NCBI GenBank assembly: GCA_018105865.1 | Contig: JACLAT010000044.1 | Location: forward strand, 372,001-436,000 | Length of the DNA: 64,000 bases | From: Metaphire vulgaris | Taxonomy: Eukaryota > Annelida > Clitellata > Crassiclitellata > Megascolecidae | Direction of reading: 5' to 3' | Part shown: in pieces, positions 42,756-54,196 of the stretch | Layout: each line of letters begins with the position of its first letter | Numbering within the stretch: position 1 is the stretch's first letter | The notes under the pieces: generated by a model | The model's input: the letters and a program-made list of their open reading frames with translations, nothing else | What the model was told of the DNA's origin: nothing | The model's database searches: none | Program-made: the position numbers and the translations under genes

Positions 42756-43202
42756 GTATGACCAATGTCTAGTCAGATTCCAGATTCTTTATATCCGCCG
42801 ATACAGTTAGAACACTAGACTTCAACGTGCAACAGAGTGAACCGCTCTGACCTCCAACTTGAAAAATTCTGCGTGAAAAACGAACGGTTGACAAGAAAAG
42901 GAAATGAACGTTCAGCAACTACAAGATTCCAGCTGAGAAACGCAGCGGCAGCCATCTTGATTAACGGTGATTTTCAAAATGTTAACGGCGTTGAAGATAC
43001 GATAGAACAGTTCTTCCAAAATTCCACCGAACTCGCTCGAATAAATATTAAATTAGATCTATTTCCAGATGAACAGTCAAACAATACGAATTTCAGTGCA
43101 TCGTGAGGAGCCAAAAGAGAAAATAATCCGAAAAGAAAGCATTAAATCACACGGTCGGAATTCTATGCAGCCACACGCGGCGCCACCTACCGAACTATCT
43201 GT

Positions 43203-43960
43203 CCTCCTTGTGAGCGTACACCATTTTCTAGCTGGCAATAAAACGTGATCTTCGGGATCCGACTATCATCCATACGGATGACGTGGTTAATCCACCTGAG
43301 TTGGGCCGCCAGAAGGAAAGCCTCAATGCCCGTGATCCCACAGATGTGCAAGACTGCATTGTTGGGAGCATGTTCTCGTTCTGGTGTGTTGGCAATTTAC
43401 CTAATGCAGCGCATGTGAAATTGCTCCAACTTTCTTGCATGTTAGCGGTAAAGTGTTCAGGACTCGCATTTGTAGAGTAATATTTGTAGTATGGCTGCTT
43501 GTATGCCGCTACTTTGACATCTAGCCGGATGTCATGACTTCTCCAAACACGTCTGTAGAGTAGGCCAAAAGCGACGTTCGCCTTGGCAATACGTGGGTTG
43601 ATATAATTGTCAATGGACACATCTGAGATGATGATGCCAATATAAAAGAATTTGTCTGTCACTGGTAGCTGTACTTCACCAGCAAAAATGGCTGGTGGCA
43701 TATGCACAGACGCCGAATGCAAATGTACCATGACCTCAGTCTTCTTCAGGCTCACGGTGAGGCCAAAGCGCACGGCTCTGGTCCTAAACTTGTCAAACAG
43801 TCGCTGAGCGTCTGAATGCTCATGAGCGAGAAGAAAACAGTCGTCGGCGCACAGAAGATCACGTAGGAGAGCTGAAAATGTCTTTGTTCTCGCCTGAAGT
43901 CTTTGTAAGTTGAATATGCTGCCGTCGGTGCGAAATCGTATGGGCACTCTATGTCTTTAT
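43203..43960 (-). pseudogene. LINE RT relic, proximal half
   Basis: The - strand reads FRTDGSIFNLQRLQARTKTF, then RDLLCADDCFLLAHEHSDAQ (motif C, LCADD for the usual FADD) and FGLTVSLKKTEVMVHL. After a frameshift it continues with LRWINHVIRMDDSRIPKITF and QLENGVRSQGG at the junction with the inserted L2-like element. This RT type is widespread in invertebrates and differs from CR1/L2. It continues at 39470. Confidence 0.85.
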
Positions 43961-44486
43961 GTCTGTAGCTATTAGGGCACACTCAGCACAAAAAATAATA
44001 ATACGCGATAAAATAAATTTTTGGTCGGCCAACCAATGGGGGTTTAACCATCCAAAATCCCCCTTGGCTAAGCCACTGCTTTGCTTGGAGTTCAAAAGAA
44101 AGTCACTGTTGCCAATCTGGATGACATGTTATCTGGAATATCTCCTGTTGTCTGAGAGCTTTTTCTGCAGTCACTGCCGTAAACATCAAATATTGATAAC
44201 GACTGAACATAGATATTCGCGTATGTTTGTCAAACATGCTGTACCACCATGTTTGGAGAAACTCTGCGGTACGAAGCAGGCAGACCTTTCACACTGCCCA
44301 AAGGTTGATCTCAGTTTTAACCCCTTCACTGGGTATTTAACTGTAACTCAATGTAAAATGGACAGATATATCCGGGCTCCCCAGTTAAGGGGTTAATAAC
44401 TGTCTTAATTAATATATGTTACTATTTTTATTTTTGACATTATCTAATTACTTTTTATCGGCGAATGAAGCAGTTCTCACTACTAG
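43961..44486. other. Mostly unassigned; one hAT end
   Basis: A terminus CCCCCTTGGCTAAGCCACTG (about 44052-44072) looks like the right end of a CAGTGGCTTAGCC-type hAT, without a visible left partner. Nothing else recognised. Confidence 0.4.
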
Positions 44487-46215
44487 ATTCTTCTTCTTCT
44501 TCATGTGCCATGTATTGCTACGTCGGCGACCATGGATTTCCACTCTTCTCTGTCTCTGGCTTTCCTTATCAGTTCGATGTTGTCTGTAGTTCTTGTCGCT
44601 TCTCTTAGGCTGTCCGTAAACTTTATTCTTTGTCTTCCTCTTGCTCTTTTCCCCTCTATTTTTCCTGTTATGGCTAGATTTTCCAATCCGTCTTTTCTTA
44701 TTAGATGTCCAAAGAATTCAAGCTGCTGCTTTCTTATGGTTTTTAGCAATTTTCTTTTTGTACCAAAAGTTTTTAGTACTTCCTCATTGGTTATTCTTTC
44801 TGTCCATGAAATTTTTTGCATCCGTCTGAGAAACCACATCTCTGCAGCTTCCAGTTTCCTTTCTGATGTTTTTGTCAACGTCCATGTTTCCGAGCCGTAC
44901 ATCAGAACCGCCCAAACGTAGCTGTGAAGAATTCTGAGCCGTGTTGTTGTTGAAATATGTTTATTTGTGAGAATCTTTTTGAGTTGTATGAAGGCTGACT
45001 TCGCCATACCTATTCTGGTTTCAATGTCCTTTTCACTTCTTCCATCGCTTGTGAAGATGCTTCCTAGATATTTGAACTGTGTTACCTGTTTTATTTCCAT
45101 TCCCTGTATTGTAGCCTGCATTTAGGAATTTCTTTCTTTTTTGTAATTACCATACAGTACGTCTTCTTTTTATTTATTCTTAGTCCTTTCTTTTCACTCT
45201 CTTCTGCCACCTTGTCTAATAAGCTTTGTAGTTTTCTTTCAGTATCTGCCATTAGTGTTGTGTCATCTGCGTATCGTAGGTTATTTAAATTTTTTCCTCC
45301 TATCTTTATTCCTTCCAATTCTTCTGTATCCTTCATAATCTCTTCCCCATATTCATTGTAGAAATCTGGTGATAAACCACAACCCTGCCTTGTCCCTTTT
45401 AAAATTTGTATCCACTTACCTATTTTTCCTTCAATTCTTATCGCTGCTTGTTGATTCCAGTACAGGTTTTGAAATATCCTCATGTCCTTTCCATCTAGTG
45501 CTATGTTTTCTAGGCATTTGAACAGTTCTTCGTGTTTTACACTATCAAATGCCTTCTCGTAGTCTATAAAGCATAGGTACAGATCTTTTTGCATCTCTAT
45601 ACATCTTTCGCCAATCATCCTTAGAATAAATATTGCATTTCTACACCCGTTACCTTCTTTAAACCCGTATTGTTCTTCTGATACTCTCTCCCTCATTTTA
45701 ATTTTTGCCCTGTTCAAAAGTACTTTTAATATAAGCTTCATTACATGACTTATGAGGCTTATTGTTCTGTGTTCTTCACATTCTATTGTTCCTGGTTTTT
45801 TTCGGTATTGCAATGAATATTGACCTACATAATTCTTTTGGTATTCTTCCTGTTTCATATATTTCATTTGCTATTATTGTTACCCTCTGTATTCCTGCTT
45901 CCCCTGCTGCTATTAGCATCTCTGTTGTTAGTTCGTCTGGTCCTGGGGCTTTGTTTTTCTTCATTTTTCTTAATGCCGCTGTTACTTCTTCTTTTGTTAT
46001 TGGAGGTCCATCATTATTCCTCATTATAGGTTTAACCCCTCTATCATCCTTATATAGTTCCTCTATATACTCTTCCCATCTTTTCAGTACTTCTTTATCT
46101 TCCACCACTACATTCCCCTCCTTTGTTTTAACTGTGCTGCCTGTACCTGATCTCTTTTTTCCTGATAAATCTTTTATCCTGTCATACATATTCTGTATAT
46201 TCCTAGATTAGACTA
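44487..46215 (-). mobile_element. RTE-type LINE, 5'-truncated, well preserved
   Basis: RT begins at about 46189 with KKNKAPGPDELTTEMLIAAG (fingers). It continues as LCFIDYEKAFDSVKHEELFK (motif A), KGTRQGCGLSPDFYNEYGEE (motif B), NNLRYADDTTLMA (motif C), and C-terminal YLGSIFTSDG, LMYGSETWTL, FFGHLIRKDG and DREEWKSMVADVAIHGT. One frameshift (about 45790) and one near 45110 separate three otherwise open frames (46189-45776, 45867-45091, 45121-44501). The 3' tail is (GAA)n on the - strand. All catalytic residues are present. The endonuclease is missing by 5' truncation. Confidence 0.9.
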
Positions 46216-46739
46216 GATTAGAATGTAGTAAATGTAGTGACGGTATTGAACTTGTAATTCCATTACACTTGTAATTCCATACATGAATTGTCAATTAGTT
46301 TTGTTTCTGGGGTTGGGGGTCCGCCACATAGCAACGACATGCCAAAAGAGTCGCGGCTTGTAAAAGTTAGAAAACCTCTGGGGAAAAGGTATCAAATAAT
46401 AGCTACCACAATATTTGATAGCACAAACTAGTTTTCGGTACAATTTTTTCAATATATTTTCCGCGATTCTATCCTGACGGAGACTGTCAATTTACTAATA
46501 TAATACTGCTCAGATTTTGAAAATAGAGCATATTTTAATTTTAAAAGCATTTCAACGTGGAACGAAGAATATACCCTATCCTGGCCAGATGAACTATTAA
46601 TTCTGGCCGGGGACCAACATAAGAGCTGAAATTAGTTGAACTCGTTATGTTATGGCCTAACTTATATCATAATTTCCTTCGTCCATTATGTTAGTCACAC
46701 TACACGGCAGATGTTGGACGATGTCGTTGCTATAGGCAA
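46216..46739. other. Intron sequence, nothing recognised
   Basis: No repeat or coding signal identified. Confidence 0.45.
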
Positions 46740-48040
46740 CTTGTTAATTACCTCGTGCGAAATGGACTCTTCCCGGCGAATCAGTCAGCATATAGGCGCG
46801 GCAATTCCATAGAAACAGCCCTCCTTGGCATCTTTAACTACATAGTCGACTCGACTGCGAATGGCAATTACACCCTGCTCTGCCTGCTCGACTTGTCATC
46901 AGCTTTCGACACGGTAGATCGTGGAATAATGGTCAGGCGGCTGCAGCACTCATATGAAATGAAAGGTAGGATACTTACCTGGCTCACTGGCCAGGTAGGG
47001 TACTCACCTTGCTGGGAGAACGCAGTCTGTCTGCTGGGGTGGACAAATGTCAAAGCCACTTCCAGTCCGGTGCGGAGTACCGTACGCAGGGGTCCGTTTT
47101 CGGACACCTGCTGTTCGTGCTCTATGTTGCAGATATCAGCGAAATCATCAGATCCTGTGGGTTGGAGGAGCATTCCTACGCTGACGACGATATACTCGTC
47201 CTGAAACCCAACGGCGGTGGAGGATCTGCAGGCCCGGGTTTCTGGATGCATCAGCGAGATTTTAAAAAAGTGGACAGATGCCAACCGCCTGGCTCGTCGA
47301 AGACCGAGTTCTTGTGGTTTGCGACTCCAAGGTGGATCAAACAACTAAACCCCATGTCACTGCTGATCGACGGTCTGTCTGTTGCCCTTCCACAGAAGTC
47401 CACCTCCTAGGAGTCCTCTTGGACGGGGCGCTGACATTTGACGTCGGCGCAGTGGCCAGGATCTGCTACTTCCACCTCAGACGTATCGTTGCGGATCCCC
47501 CTAGCCCGTGCCTTCATCCTCACCAGAGTGGACTACTGTAACAGTCTTTTCTGGGGTGTTCCAGCGCGCCAACTCGACCGCCTTCAAAGCGTTCCAAATG
47601 CAAGAGCACAGATGATCTTCAGAGCGGGGCGCACGGATCACATTTATCCCCTCCTCAAGGAGAAACTACACTGGCTGCAAATGCCTGAGCGTGTCCCGTA
47701 CAAGAGATGTGTCCTGACGTTTCGCGCTCTACACGACCCAGTGTTCCCAGCCAACCTCGCAGCCCTGGTTAGCAGACGGCAGCTCCCTGATTCGCGGAAG
47801 CAACGGAGATCAACTAGGGAACTCAGGCTCGCTGTACCTCCACCGTCACGTGCTGCAGTATTCGGTGAGAGATCAAATGACACATGAGAACCCTATTCTG
47901 TGGAACATGCTACCGAGTGATATTACCACAGAGATTGACTTTGAACGATTCCTGCGGAAACTCAAAACATTCTTTAAAAAAATCATTTGGACTGTAAAGC
48001 GCTTTTGATTTAGAACTTGATTCACGTGTACTGTGCTATA
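46740..48040 (+). mobile_element. L2-like LINE, RT half
   Basis: Frames give NQSAYRRGNSIETALLGIFN, LLCLLDLSSAFDTVDRGIM (motif A), a frame-shifted GSVFGHLLFVLYVADIS (motif B) and HSYADDDILV (motif C), then LTRVDYCNSLFWGVPARQLD and LHWLQMPERVPYKRCVLTF. The 3' signature AAGCGCTTTTGATTTAGAAC is near 48000. Sense to the integrin gene and disrupted by frameshifts. Confidence 0.88.
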
Positions 48041-48224
48041 TATGTCGGCTTGTATAATAATAATCTATATATATAATTCTCGATGTCCGTCTGTCGCGTC
48101 TGTCGCGTCTGTCGCGTCTGTCCGTCCGCAACACGGCGGGTATTGCAAGACGCTGTTGTCATTGACAACCAAATTTTGTTTAATCAAACCGGAGCGTTTA
48201 ACGAAGCGTCTTAATTGCAGCTAA

Positions 48225-48900
48225 AACCCCGTCCCCTTCCCTCACCCCATCCCTCTCCTAATCGCCCAGGCCCCAACCTATTCCTGCCCTGGCCCCAAAC
48301 CCCCTTTTCCCTTCCGTCTCCCAACCCTTTTCCCTATCCCCATCCCTCTCCCAATCGCCCCCAAACCCCCGTTTCTCTTCCGCTCCTCAACCCTTTTCCC
48401 TCTCCCCATCCCTCTCCCAATCGCCCCCAAACCCCCGTTCCTTCCGTCTCCCCAACCCTTTTCCCTCTCCCCATCCCTCTCCCAATCGCCCCCAAACCCC
48501 CGTTCCTCTTCCGTCTCCCCAACCCTTTTCCCTCTCCCCATCCCTCTCCCAATCGCCCCCCCCAACCCCGTTCCCCTTCCGTCTCCCTAACCCTTTTCCC
48601 TCTCCCCATCTTTCTCCAAATCGCCCCCTCCAAACCCCGTTCCTTCCCTCTCCCCATCCCTTTTCCCTCTCGCCATCCCTCTCCCAATCCCCCAAACCCC
48701 GTTCCCTTCTCTCTCCCCATCCCTTTTCCCACTCGCCATCCCTCTCCCAATCGCCCGGCCCCAACCCATACCCGCCCCACCATGCCCGACAGGCCCCAAA
48801 CCCCGTTCCCTTCTCTCTCCTCACCCTCTCCCAACCCCGTACCTCTCTGCTCCGAAAACCCGTACAACACACTTTCCTCCTCCCAAATCTCCTTCCTCTC
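48225..48900 (+). repeat. Pyrimidine minisatellite (about 60-bp unit)
   Basis: CCCATCCCTCTCCCAATCGC recurs at about 60-66-bp spacing (near 48340, 48403, 48471, 48537, 48665, 48725), with almost no G on the + strand. The - strand therefore has many GGG/GGGG runs spaced by 1-7 nt. Long frames on both strands here are composition artefacts. Confidence 0.9.
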
Positions 48901-48922
48901 CCAATGCCCTGCTCCCCGTTAT

Positions 48923-48923
<1 letters not shown>

Positions 48924-48981
<58 letters not shown>
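48924..48981. repeat. (TA)n microsatellite
   Basis: Pure TA array inside the Helitron. Confidence 0.97.
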
Positions 48982-48984
<3 letters not shown>

Positions 48985-49574
48985 CTTCCTAGCCTCAATA
49001 CCTATTTTTAAATTTTACCCCTCAAGTGGGGATTAAATTTTCAGACGCTGTCACCGTACTGGGATTTTTAATTTTTGGAAAAGCGTTCTTCAGAAATGAT
49101 TGATATAACGTTTTAAATTTGCTATATCTCAGGCTATGTAGGAGCTAAAAAGATGAGGTTTACACCATTGTTTAGATTGTTTATTCTTCTTTCTAACCGT
49201 CCAAAACAAAACAAAAAAATTGGGGTAAAGTCCACTTTACGGCCTAAAATATCACCCTCTCCCCGAAAAACTTTTAAAGCCCCTAGCAAAATATTTTCAG
49301 CGGTAACCCCACTTTGGTCAGCGGCAAAGTTGTAAAGGGATGTCAGAGGAACAAAATAAACCAAAAAGTTTGAAAATCGGTCGACATTTGGCAAAGATCT
49401 ATCAGTTCTAACCCGATGACCCCAATGTTTGAACATAAGTATTATCGGTGAATTTCGCGAAAGTTTTGAAGTCTGCGAAAGTTTCATTTTTTTGAATTTG
49501 CTATATCTCAGGCTATATAAGAGTTAAGAAGATGAGGTTTGCACCATTGTTTAGCTTTTTATTCCTCTTTCTAA

Positions 49575-49770
49575 CCGTCCGTGCAAAACAAACAGTTCAG
49601 CGTTCACGAGCTTTCCGACAATCAAGTGAGAATGAGGAGCAGGCTGTTGCTCGGCGTGAAAAGCAGCACAGCAAACAAGAGAATCAAGCACTGCATGTCG
49701 TTCGACACTGCCAGATCAGTACACCTTCCTTGACTATCAAGGTTCAGAAAATTCCTGCGAATGGGCGTTA
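49575..49770 (+). pseudogene. Helitron-associated coding relic
   Basis: A short frame reads QTVQRSRAFRQSSENEEQAV then ARREKQHSKQENQA, resembling the Arg/Glu-rich repeats (R--R---E--EQ--AR) at the N-terminus of Helitron-encoded proteins. No Rep or helicase follows. The call rests on composition and on lying between good Helitron ends. Confidence 0.45.
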
Positions 49771-49816
49771 ACTCGGTTGAAGGAAAAGGCGGCGAGTGAA
49801 GGAGAACTAATTGCGC

Positions 49817-49990
49817 AAAATGCTATTGCATTAGCGCAAAATCGGGTGGTAAAACAGACAATCTCCACCGTCATAAAATGCTATTGCATTTGCGCAAAAT
49901 CGGGTGGTAAAACAGCCAATCTCCCCCGTCATAAAATGCTGTTGCATTTGCGCAAAATCGGGTGGTAGAACAGCCAATGTCCCCCGTCAT
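49817..49990 (+). repeat. 58-bp tandem, three copies, at the Helitron 3' end
   Basis: AAAATGCT-TTGCATT-GCGCAAAATCGGG begins at 49817, 49875 and 49933. Each contains the near-palindrome GCGCAAAATGCTATTGCATT-TGCGC (split by the unit boundary). A diverged single copy is at 53960-54000. Confidence 0.9.
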
Positions 49991-50011
49991 TTTTGACGGG
50001 TAAACACCTAG

Positions 50012-50480
50012 TAATAATAATAATAGCCAAACTTTATAATCGACGGAGCTTTTGACGAAGCGTCCTGATTGACTGAACGTAGTATCCCTCCCCTCGCTCA
50101 AAACCCCACACCCTCCCCTGCCTCGACTCACCTCCACGTGCCCCACCAGCGCGCCAGCTCGACCGCCAACTCGACCGCCAACTCGACCGCCTTTGAACCA
50201 AACCCGCACAATTCCCCTCTCCGAAAACTCGAAAAATCCCTTTCTCCTCCCAGACCTTCCTCCCCGACACCATCCCTTTCTTCCAACCGCCCCGGGTCCA
50301 ACCTATCGTCGCCACACCCCGACCGGCCCCAACCCCAGATCCCAAACCCGCATAACTCCGCTCCAAAAACCCGCACAACCCCCTTTCCTCCTCCCAGACC
50401 GCTCTTCTTGACCCCGAGCCCCGTCTCCCATCCGCCCCAGCCCCAACCCCCAAATCATTTGACTTGATCACTTCTACTAT
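50012..50480. other. Second C-rich segment, Helitron-like composition
   Basis: After AATAATAATAATAG the sequence GACGAAGCGTC and C-rich tandem-like text (CTCGACCGCCAA three times near 50158) resemble the interior of the preceding Helitron. This may be part of another copy. No ends identified. Confidence 0.4.
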
Positions 50481-50549
50481 GAAGTTTCAGAACATTCATG
50501 CAGTCAAATGACTCTCAAATGCCAATATTGCGATCACTCAGCTTCCAAG

Positions 50550-50552
<3 letters not shown>

Positions 50553-50598
<46 letters not shown>
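50553..50598. repeat. (TTA)n tail array
   Basis: Triplet array forming the tail of the minus-strand L2-like fragment that follows. Confidence 0.95.
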
Positions 50599-50599
<1 letters not shown>

Positions 50600-51005
50600 A
50601 CGACAAGATTAACGTGACATAATGTCTAACGACTGCAAGGGCACGTAACAATAACAATATGAAACAGAATTAAAATTGCCTATATAAGTACAGAGAGGTG
50701 GTCACATTACACCATAGCATCTAATGAATAGCTCAGTTTTAAGGTGCTTCTTGAATGTCTCCAGCGTCGTTGATGACCTCACGTGAGGCGGAAGTCCATT
50801 CCAGACGCGAGCAGCAGCGACCGGAAAAGCACGGCCACCGATCGTTGAACGCCGTACTCGAGGCACGAGAACTCAGTCGTAGACGCCGAGCGCAGGTGGC
50901 ATCGAGTTTTGACATCAGACACGCGGCCGAAAGCGTTTGCCAGATATGACGGCGCCAATCCATTGAGACATTTAAATGCCAACGTAACAAGTTTGAAATC
51001 TAATC
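50599..51005 (-). mobile_element. L2-like LINE 3' end
   Basis: The - strand reads LVTLAFKCLNGLAPSYLANA, CHLRSASTTEFSC and FRSLLLASGMDFRLT with frameshifts, plus a 3' UTR. It abuts head-to-head the + strand copy starting near 51010. Confidence 0.8.
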
Positions 51006-51009
51006 CCTA

Positions 51010-52610
51010 ATAAAAGGGGTCAAGGTGAAAGTCATAGACATGCTGGCTCCATTCTTGATGACGCTTCTGTCCACTTCTCTCAGAAGCGTCATGGAGAGAA
51101 GTGGACATCTGTCCACTTCTCTCAGAACGGGAGATTTCCCGTCGTCATGTAAGCATGCGATAGTCCATCCGCGACTCGAGAGGCCTGGGGCCCACCCGGC
51201 GGATGTTACAATCTACCGCTCCTGTCCAAGGTGCTAGAGAAAGTTGTCAACACCCAACTGGTCGGATACCTGCTGAAGAACGGGCTAATGCCGAAGGAAC
51301 AGTCTGCCTATCGAAAGGGTCACTCCACAGAGACGGCCATCCTTCGAAACTATAACGACATCGTCGATGCAATATCGAACGGGCAGGTGTCTCTTCTTTG
51401 TTTACTCGACCTCTCAGCGGCGTTCGACACTGTCGACCATGAAATAATCATCCGACGTCTTCAACTCACCTACGGCATCAAGAATGACGTTCTCTCCTGG
51501 CTCCGGAACTATCTCACCGGGAGAACGCAGTCAGTTAGCTGGAATGGTGTTATATCTGCTCATCGACCAGTCCACAGTGGCGTACCGCAGGGGTCAGTGC
51601 TCGGACCCCTTCTGTTCGTCCTCTATTTTGCTGACATAGAAAAAATCATCAGGTCTTTTGGGCTGGCGGCGCACTCCTACGCCGATGATGTTCAGATACA
51701 TTCCTAATGCCTCCCTACTGACATGGATTGGCTACGAGTCCGTGTCGGCGATTGCATAACCAACATTAATCATTGGACTGATGTCAACCGCTTAGCCTTG
51801 AACCTCAGCAAGACGGAGTTCCTGTGGATCGTGACCCCCAGGAGGAGGCATTTGATCAGCCAGGCACCATTCCAAATAGACGGTGCTCTCATTGTTCCGG
51901 CCAAATAAAGTGCGCCTTCTTGTTGCACTCGTTGATGAAGCGCTTACCTTCAATAGTCATTTAGTCACAACAGGAATGTTACTCGTACATCCTTCTATCA
52001 GCTCCGGCGGATTAGAGCGATCCGTCGGTACCTTCAATTGACAGCAGTGATTCAACTCCTCCGATCCTTTGTTGTTACAAGGGTAGACTATTGTAACGGT
52101 ATCCTCCTCGGCCTCCCGAATGTACAACTGAACCGCCTGCAGATGATTCTAAACGTGTCTGCTCGCATGATCTACGGAGCTCGATGGGGTGACCATGTCA
52201 CCCTCTTGCTAAAAGACAAGCTCCACTGTTACAGAGCGAATCACCTATAAACGATGTTGGCTACCGTTTCGCGTACTTAACGACCATACTTGCCCGGACT
52301 ATTTAACCGAACTTGTTCATAGACCCATACTAAAAGAGCGTCGCGTTCAGCTGAGATCAAGTACTCGGGTCCCGCTGGCTGTTCCTCCCCCGTCAAAAAC
52401 GGCCAAATTTGGCGAAAGATCCGTCACTCGTGGGAATCCTATTCTATAGAACTTGTTACCAGACGAAGTAACGAAATAAACAAAGCCTGATTCGTTTGCA
52501 ACAAAACTAAAGACACACTTATTTAAGAACTCGTATAAGTGTAATGTGTAAAGCGCTTCGCTAAGCCTGCCTTGACTATAGCGCTATATAAGTTGACATA
52601 GTTGACATAA
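51010..52610 (+). mobile_element. L2-like LINE, RT half with intact palm
   Basis: The frame 51231-51707 holds an uninterrupted palm: SAYRKGHSTETAILRNYNDI, LLCLLDLSAAFDTVDHEIII (motif A), SGVPQGSVLGPLLFVLYFAD (motif B) and HSYADDVQIHS (motif C). Later frames give LALNLSKTEFLWIV, VTRVDYCNGILLGLPNVQLN and LLLKDKLH with stops. The 3' signature AAGCGCTTCGCTAAGCC is near 52552. A local inverted duplication disrupts the start (51068-51123). Confidence 0.9.
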
Positions 52611-52639
52611 TTGAAAGGTCATTTGAAGGAACATTTGAC

Positions 52640-52890
52640 ATTTGGATCATTTGAAGGTACTGCTGCCACAAAGGCATTGGGGATCAATATATAATCGTCC
52701 GTTTCTAGATTATATTCAACAGATGCTTAGCAATCCAAAACACCTTCATTATCACCACTTCAAGGAGGACATCCGAGGCTACAACTCAACAGTTGCCTTT
52801 GCATCAATGGGTGCTCAAGTTGATAACTTACCTCTCCGTGGTCCACCTGTCTTCAGAGTTCACGGACAAAGTTACCACATATCTACTTAG
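52640..52890 (+). pseudogene. Autonomous Helitron protein fragment
   Basis: The frame ends HHFKEDIRGYNSTVAFASMG then GPPVFRVHGQSYHIST. In Helitron Rep/helicase proteins the N-terminal conserved domain has YNS--AFASMGA-V......G-y-FR-hGq-yH before the Rep domain. Only this segment remains. It lies downstream of an L2-like 3' end and upstream of an L2-like scrap. Confidence 0.75.
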
Positions 52891-52894
52891 AACC

Positions 52895-52933
52895 CTGCTG
52901 GTACTACTCGATGAGACGTTGTCGTTTGAGAAA

Positions 52934-52978
<45 letters not shown>

Positions 52979-53135
52979 AGTTAAGATTACTGTGGTAACT
53001 AATCCGTAAAGACTACGTGAACACATTACAATGTAAAAACAGAATCATAACTAGTTCGAAATAGCCAGGTCTTTAAGCGCTTCTTAAACGCATCTAGTGA
53101 TATATTAGATTCTATTACATTAGATAGTCCGCGAC
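52895..53135. mobile_element. L2-like scraps around a (TTA)n array
   Basis: 52900-52935 reads LLVLLDETLSFEKH (+). 52937-52977 is (TTA)n. 52990-53130 on the - strand matches the L2-like 3' end at 56830-56960 (CACATTACA, GAAATAGCCA-GT-TTTAAG). Confidence 0.65.
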
Positions 53136-53149
53136 TGCTACTACCACCT

Positions 53150-53745
53150 ACGGAGAGTTAGGTCAGTCCGCCGGCATCTTCCGATCAGCGGGGCAATACA
53201 TCTTGTGCGCGTCTTTGTCCTGCCCATGGACTATTGCAATAGCGTGTTGCTGGGCCTCCCCGACGGAAAGTTGAATCGTCTGCAATCCATGCTCAATACA
53301 ACCGCTCGGGTCGTCTTCAACAGCCCCTGGGGAGCCCATGTGACCCCACCTACTGCGTGATCAGCTGCACTGGCTTCGAGCTCGGGAGCGCATTATCCAA
53401 AAGCGCTGCTGGCTCACCTTCCGAGCGTTAAAGGACCCGCACTGTCCCAACAGTACCTGGCTGAGCTAGTCCTACGATCAACGTCGATCGCACGAGTCGC
53501 ATCGTGTCCTACTATTCGTCCCGCCTCCGTCACAGACCCCTAAGTTCGGAGACGGTCCTTCTCACGCGGGAACCCATTGCTCTGGAACGCCTTGCCGACC
53601 GCCAACTCAGCTGGGCTGTTCCTGAGAGAACTAAAGACGCACCTTTTTAGTTTAGGATATGGTTGACTGTGCGTGCAACGTCCTTGTTGTAGGCCTTAGC
53701 CTAGTGCACGGCGCTATAGAAATTGTCTTTAACTAAATAAATAAA
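53150..53745 (+). mobile_element. L2-like LINE 3' part
   Basis: Broken frames give DQLHWLRARERIIQKRCWLT and FRALKDPHCPN. The 3' signature (GCACGGCGCTATAGAAATTGTC) and an (AAATA)n tail follow. Confidence 0.8.
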
Positions 53746-53884
53746 CCTTGTAAATGGTTTAAGTAATATTCTATATAAAACTTAGTATCTCTTTTCGCAG
53801 ATTCGTGTGATTTTACCACAGTTTTCGACAAATAGTTGCTTCTTTAGCAACACTTTGTTGTTTCTGTACCAAGCGCCCTCGGTC

Positions 53885-54015
53885 GACTCAGCTGTGATTA
53901 AGCGCTAAGCCGCTAACTCGGTTGAAGGAAAGGCGACGAGTTAAGGACAATTCACTGCGCAAAATGCTATAGCATTTGCACAAAATTGGTAGTAAGGCAG
54001 CCTCCGTCATTTTCG
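53885..54015 (+). mobile_element. Helitron 3' relic
   Basis: GCTAACTCGGTTGAAGGAAAGGCGACGAG (53914-53942) and the GCGCAAAATGCTATAGCATTTG motif match 49765-49860 of the Helitron. It stops before the terminal hairpin, where the next repeat begins. Confidence 0.7.
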
Positions 54016-54196
54016 CAGTGATATTAACAAGGACTCAGCCCTCAAGGCCAGGACCAGGACCAAGGACTCCACCCTCAAGGCCAAGACCAGGACCGAGGTC
54101 CCAACTCTCAAAGGCCAGGCCAAGAACTCAACCTTCAAGACCCGGACCAAGAACTCAAATCTCAAGGCCAGGACCAGGACCAAGGACTTTACTATA
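54016..54196 (+). repeat. CCAGGACCAAGGACTC repeat, possible hAT copy
   Basis: Starts CAGTGATATTAAC and continues with five or more CTCAAGGCCAGGACCAGGACC-type units. The composition matches the hAT at 58331-58819 (CAAGACCAAGACC units), so it is probably a diverged relative. No target duplication seen. Confidence 0.45.

Larger units (their letters stand above)
39477..43196 (-). mobile_element. Full-length L2-like LINE (3.72 kb)
   Basis: Flanked by the duplication ATCTGT (39471-39476 and 43197-43202). The insertion splits another LINE relic, which fixes both ends independently of family knowledge. On the - strand: a 5' UTR of about 440 bp, endonuclease frame (42755-41130), RT frames (41097-39722), and a 3' UTR ending in an (ATTAC)n tail. 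Only a few frameshifts separate it from an intact ORF2. No separate ORF1 is evident. Confidence 0.93.
48064..50011 (+). mobile_element. Non-autonomous Helitron (about 1.95 kb)
   Basis: Starts TCTATATATATAATTCTCG directly after A (48063). Ends with a perfect 7-bp-arm hairpin (CCCGTCA-TTTT-TGACGGG, 49983-50000), seven bases, then CTAG (50008-50011) directly before T. These are the canonical Helitron 5' TC, 3' hairpin and CTRR with A|T target. The interior holds a pyrimidine minisatellite, a TA array, two copies of a TTTGCTATATCTCAGGCTAT block (about 49115 and 49497), a coding relic and a 58-bp tandem. No helicase or Rep motif is left. Confidence 0.85.

Noticed and set aside
48278..48998. Several Gly/Arg/Glu-rich frames on the - strand and a Pro-rich frame on the + strand
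   Set aside because: They arise from the pyrimidine minisatellite, which lacks stops by composition.
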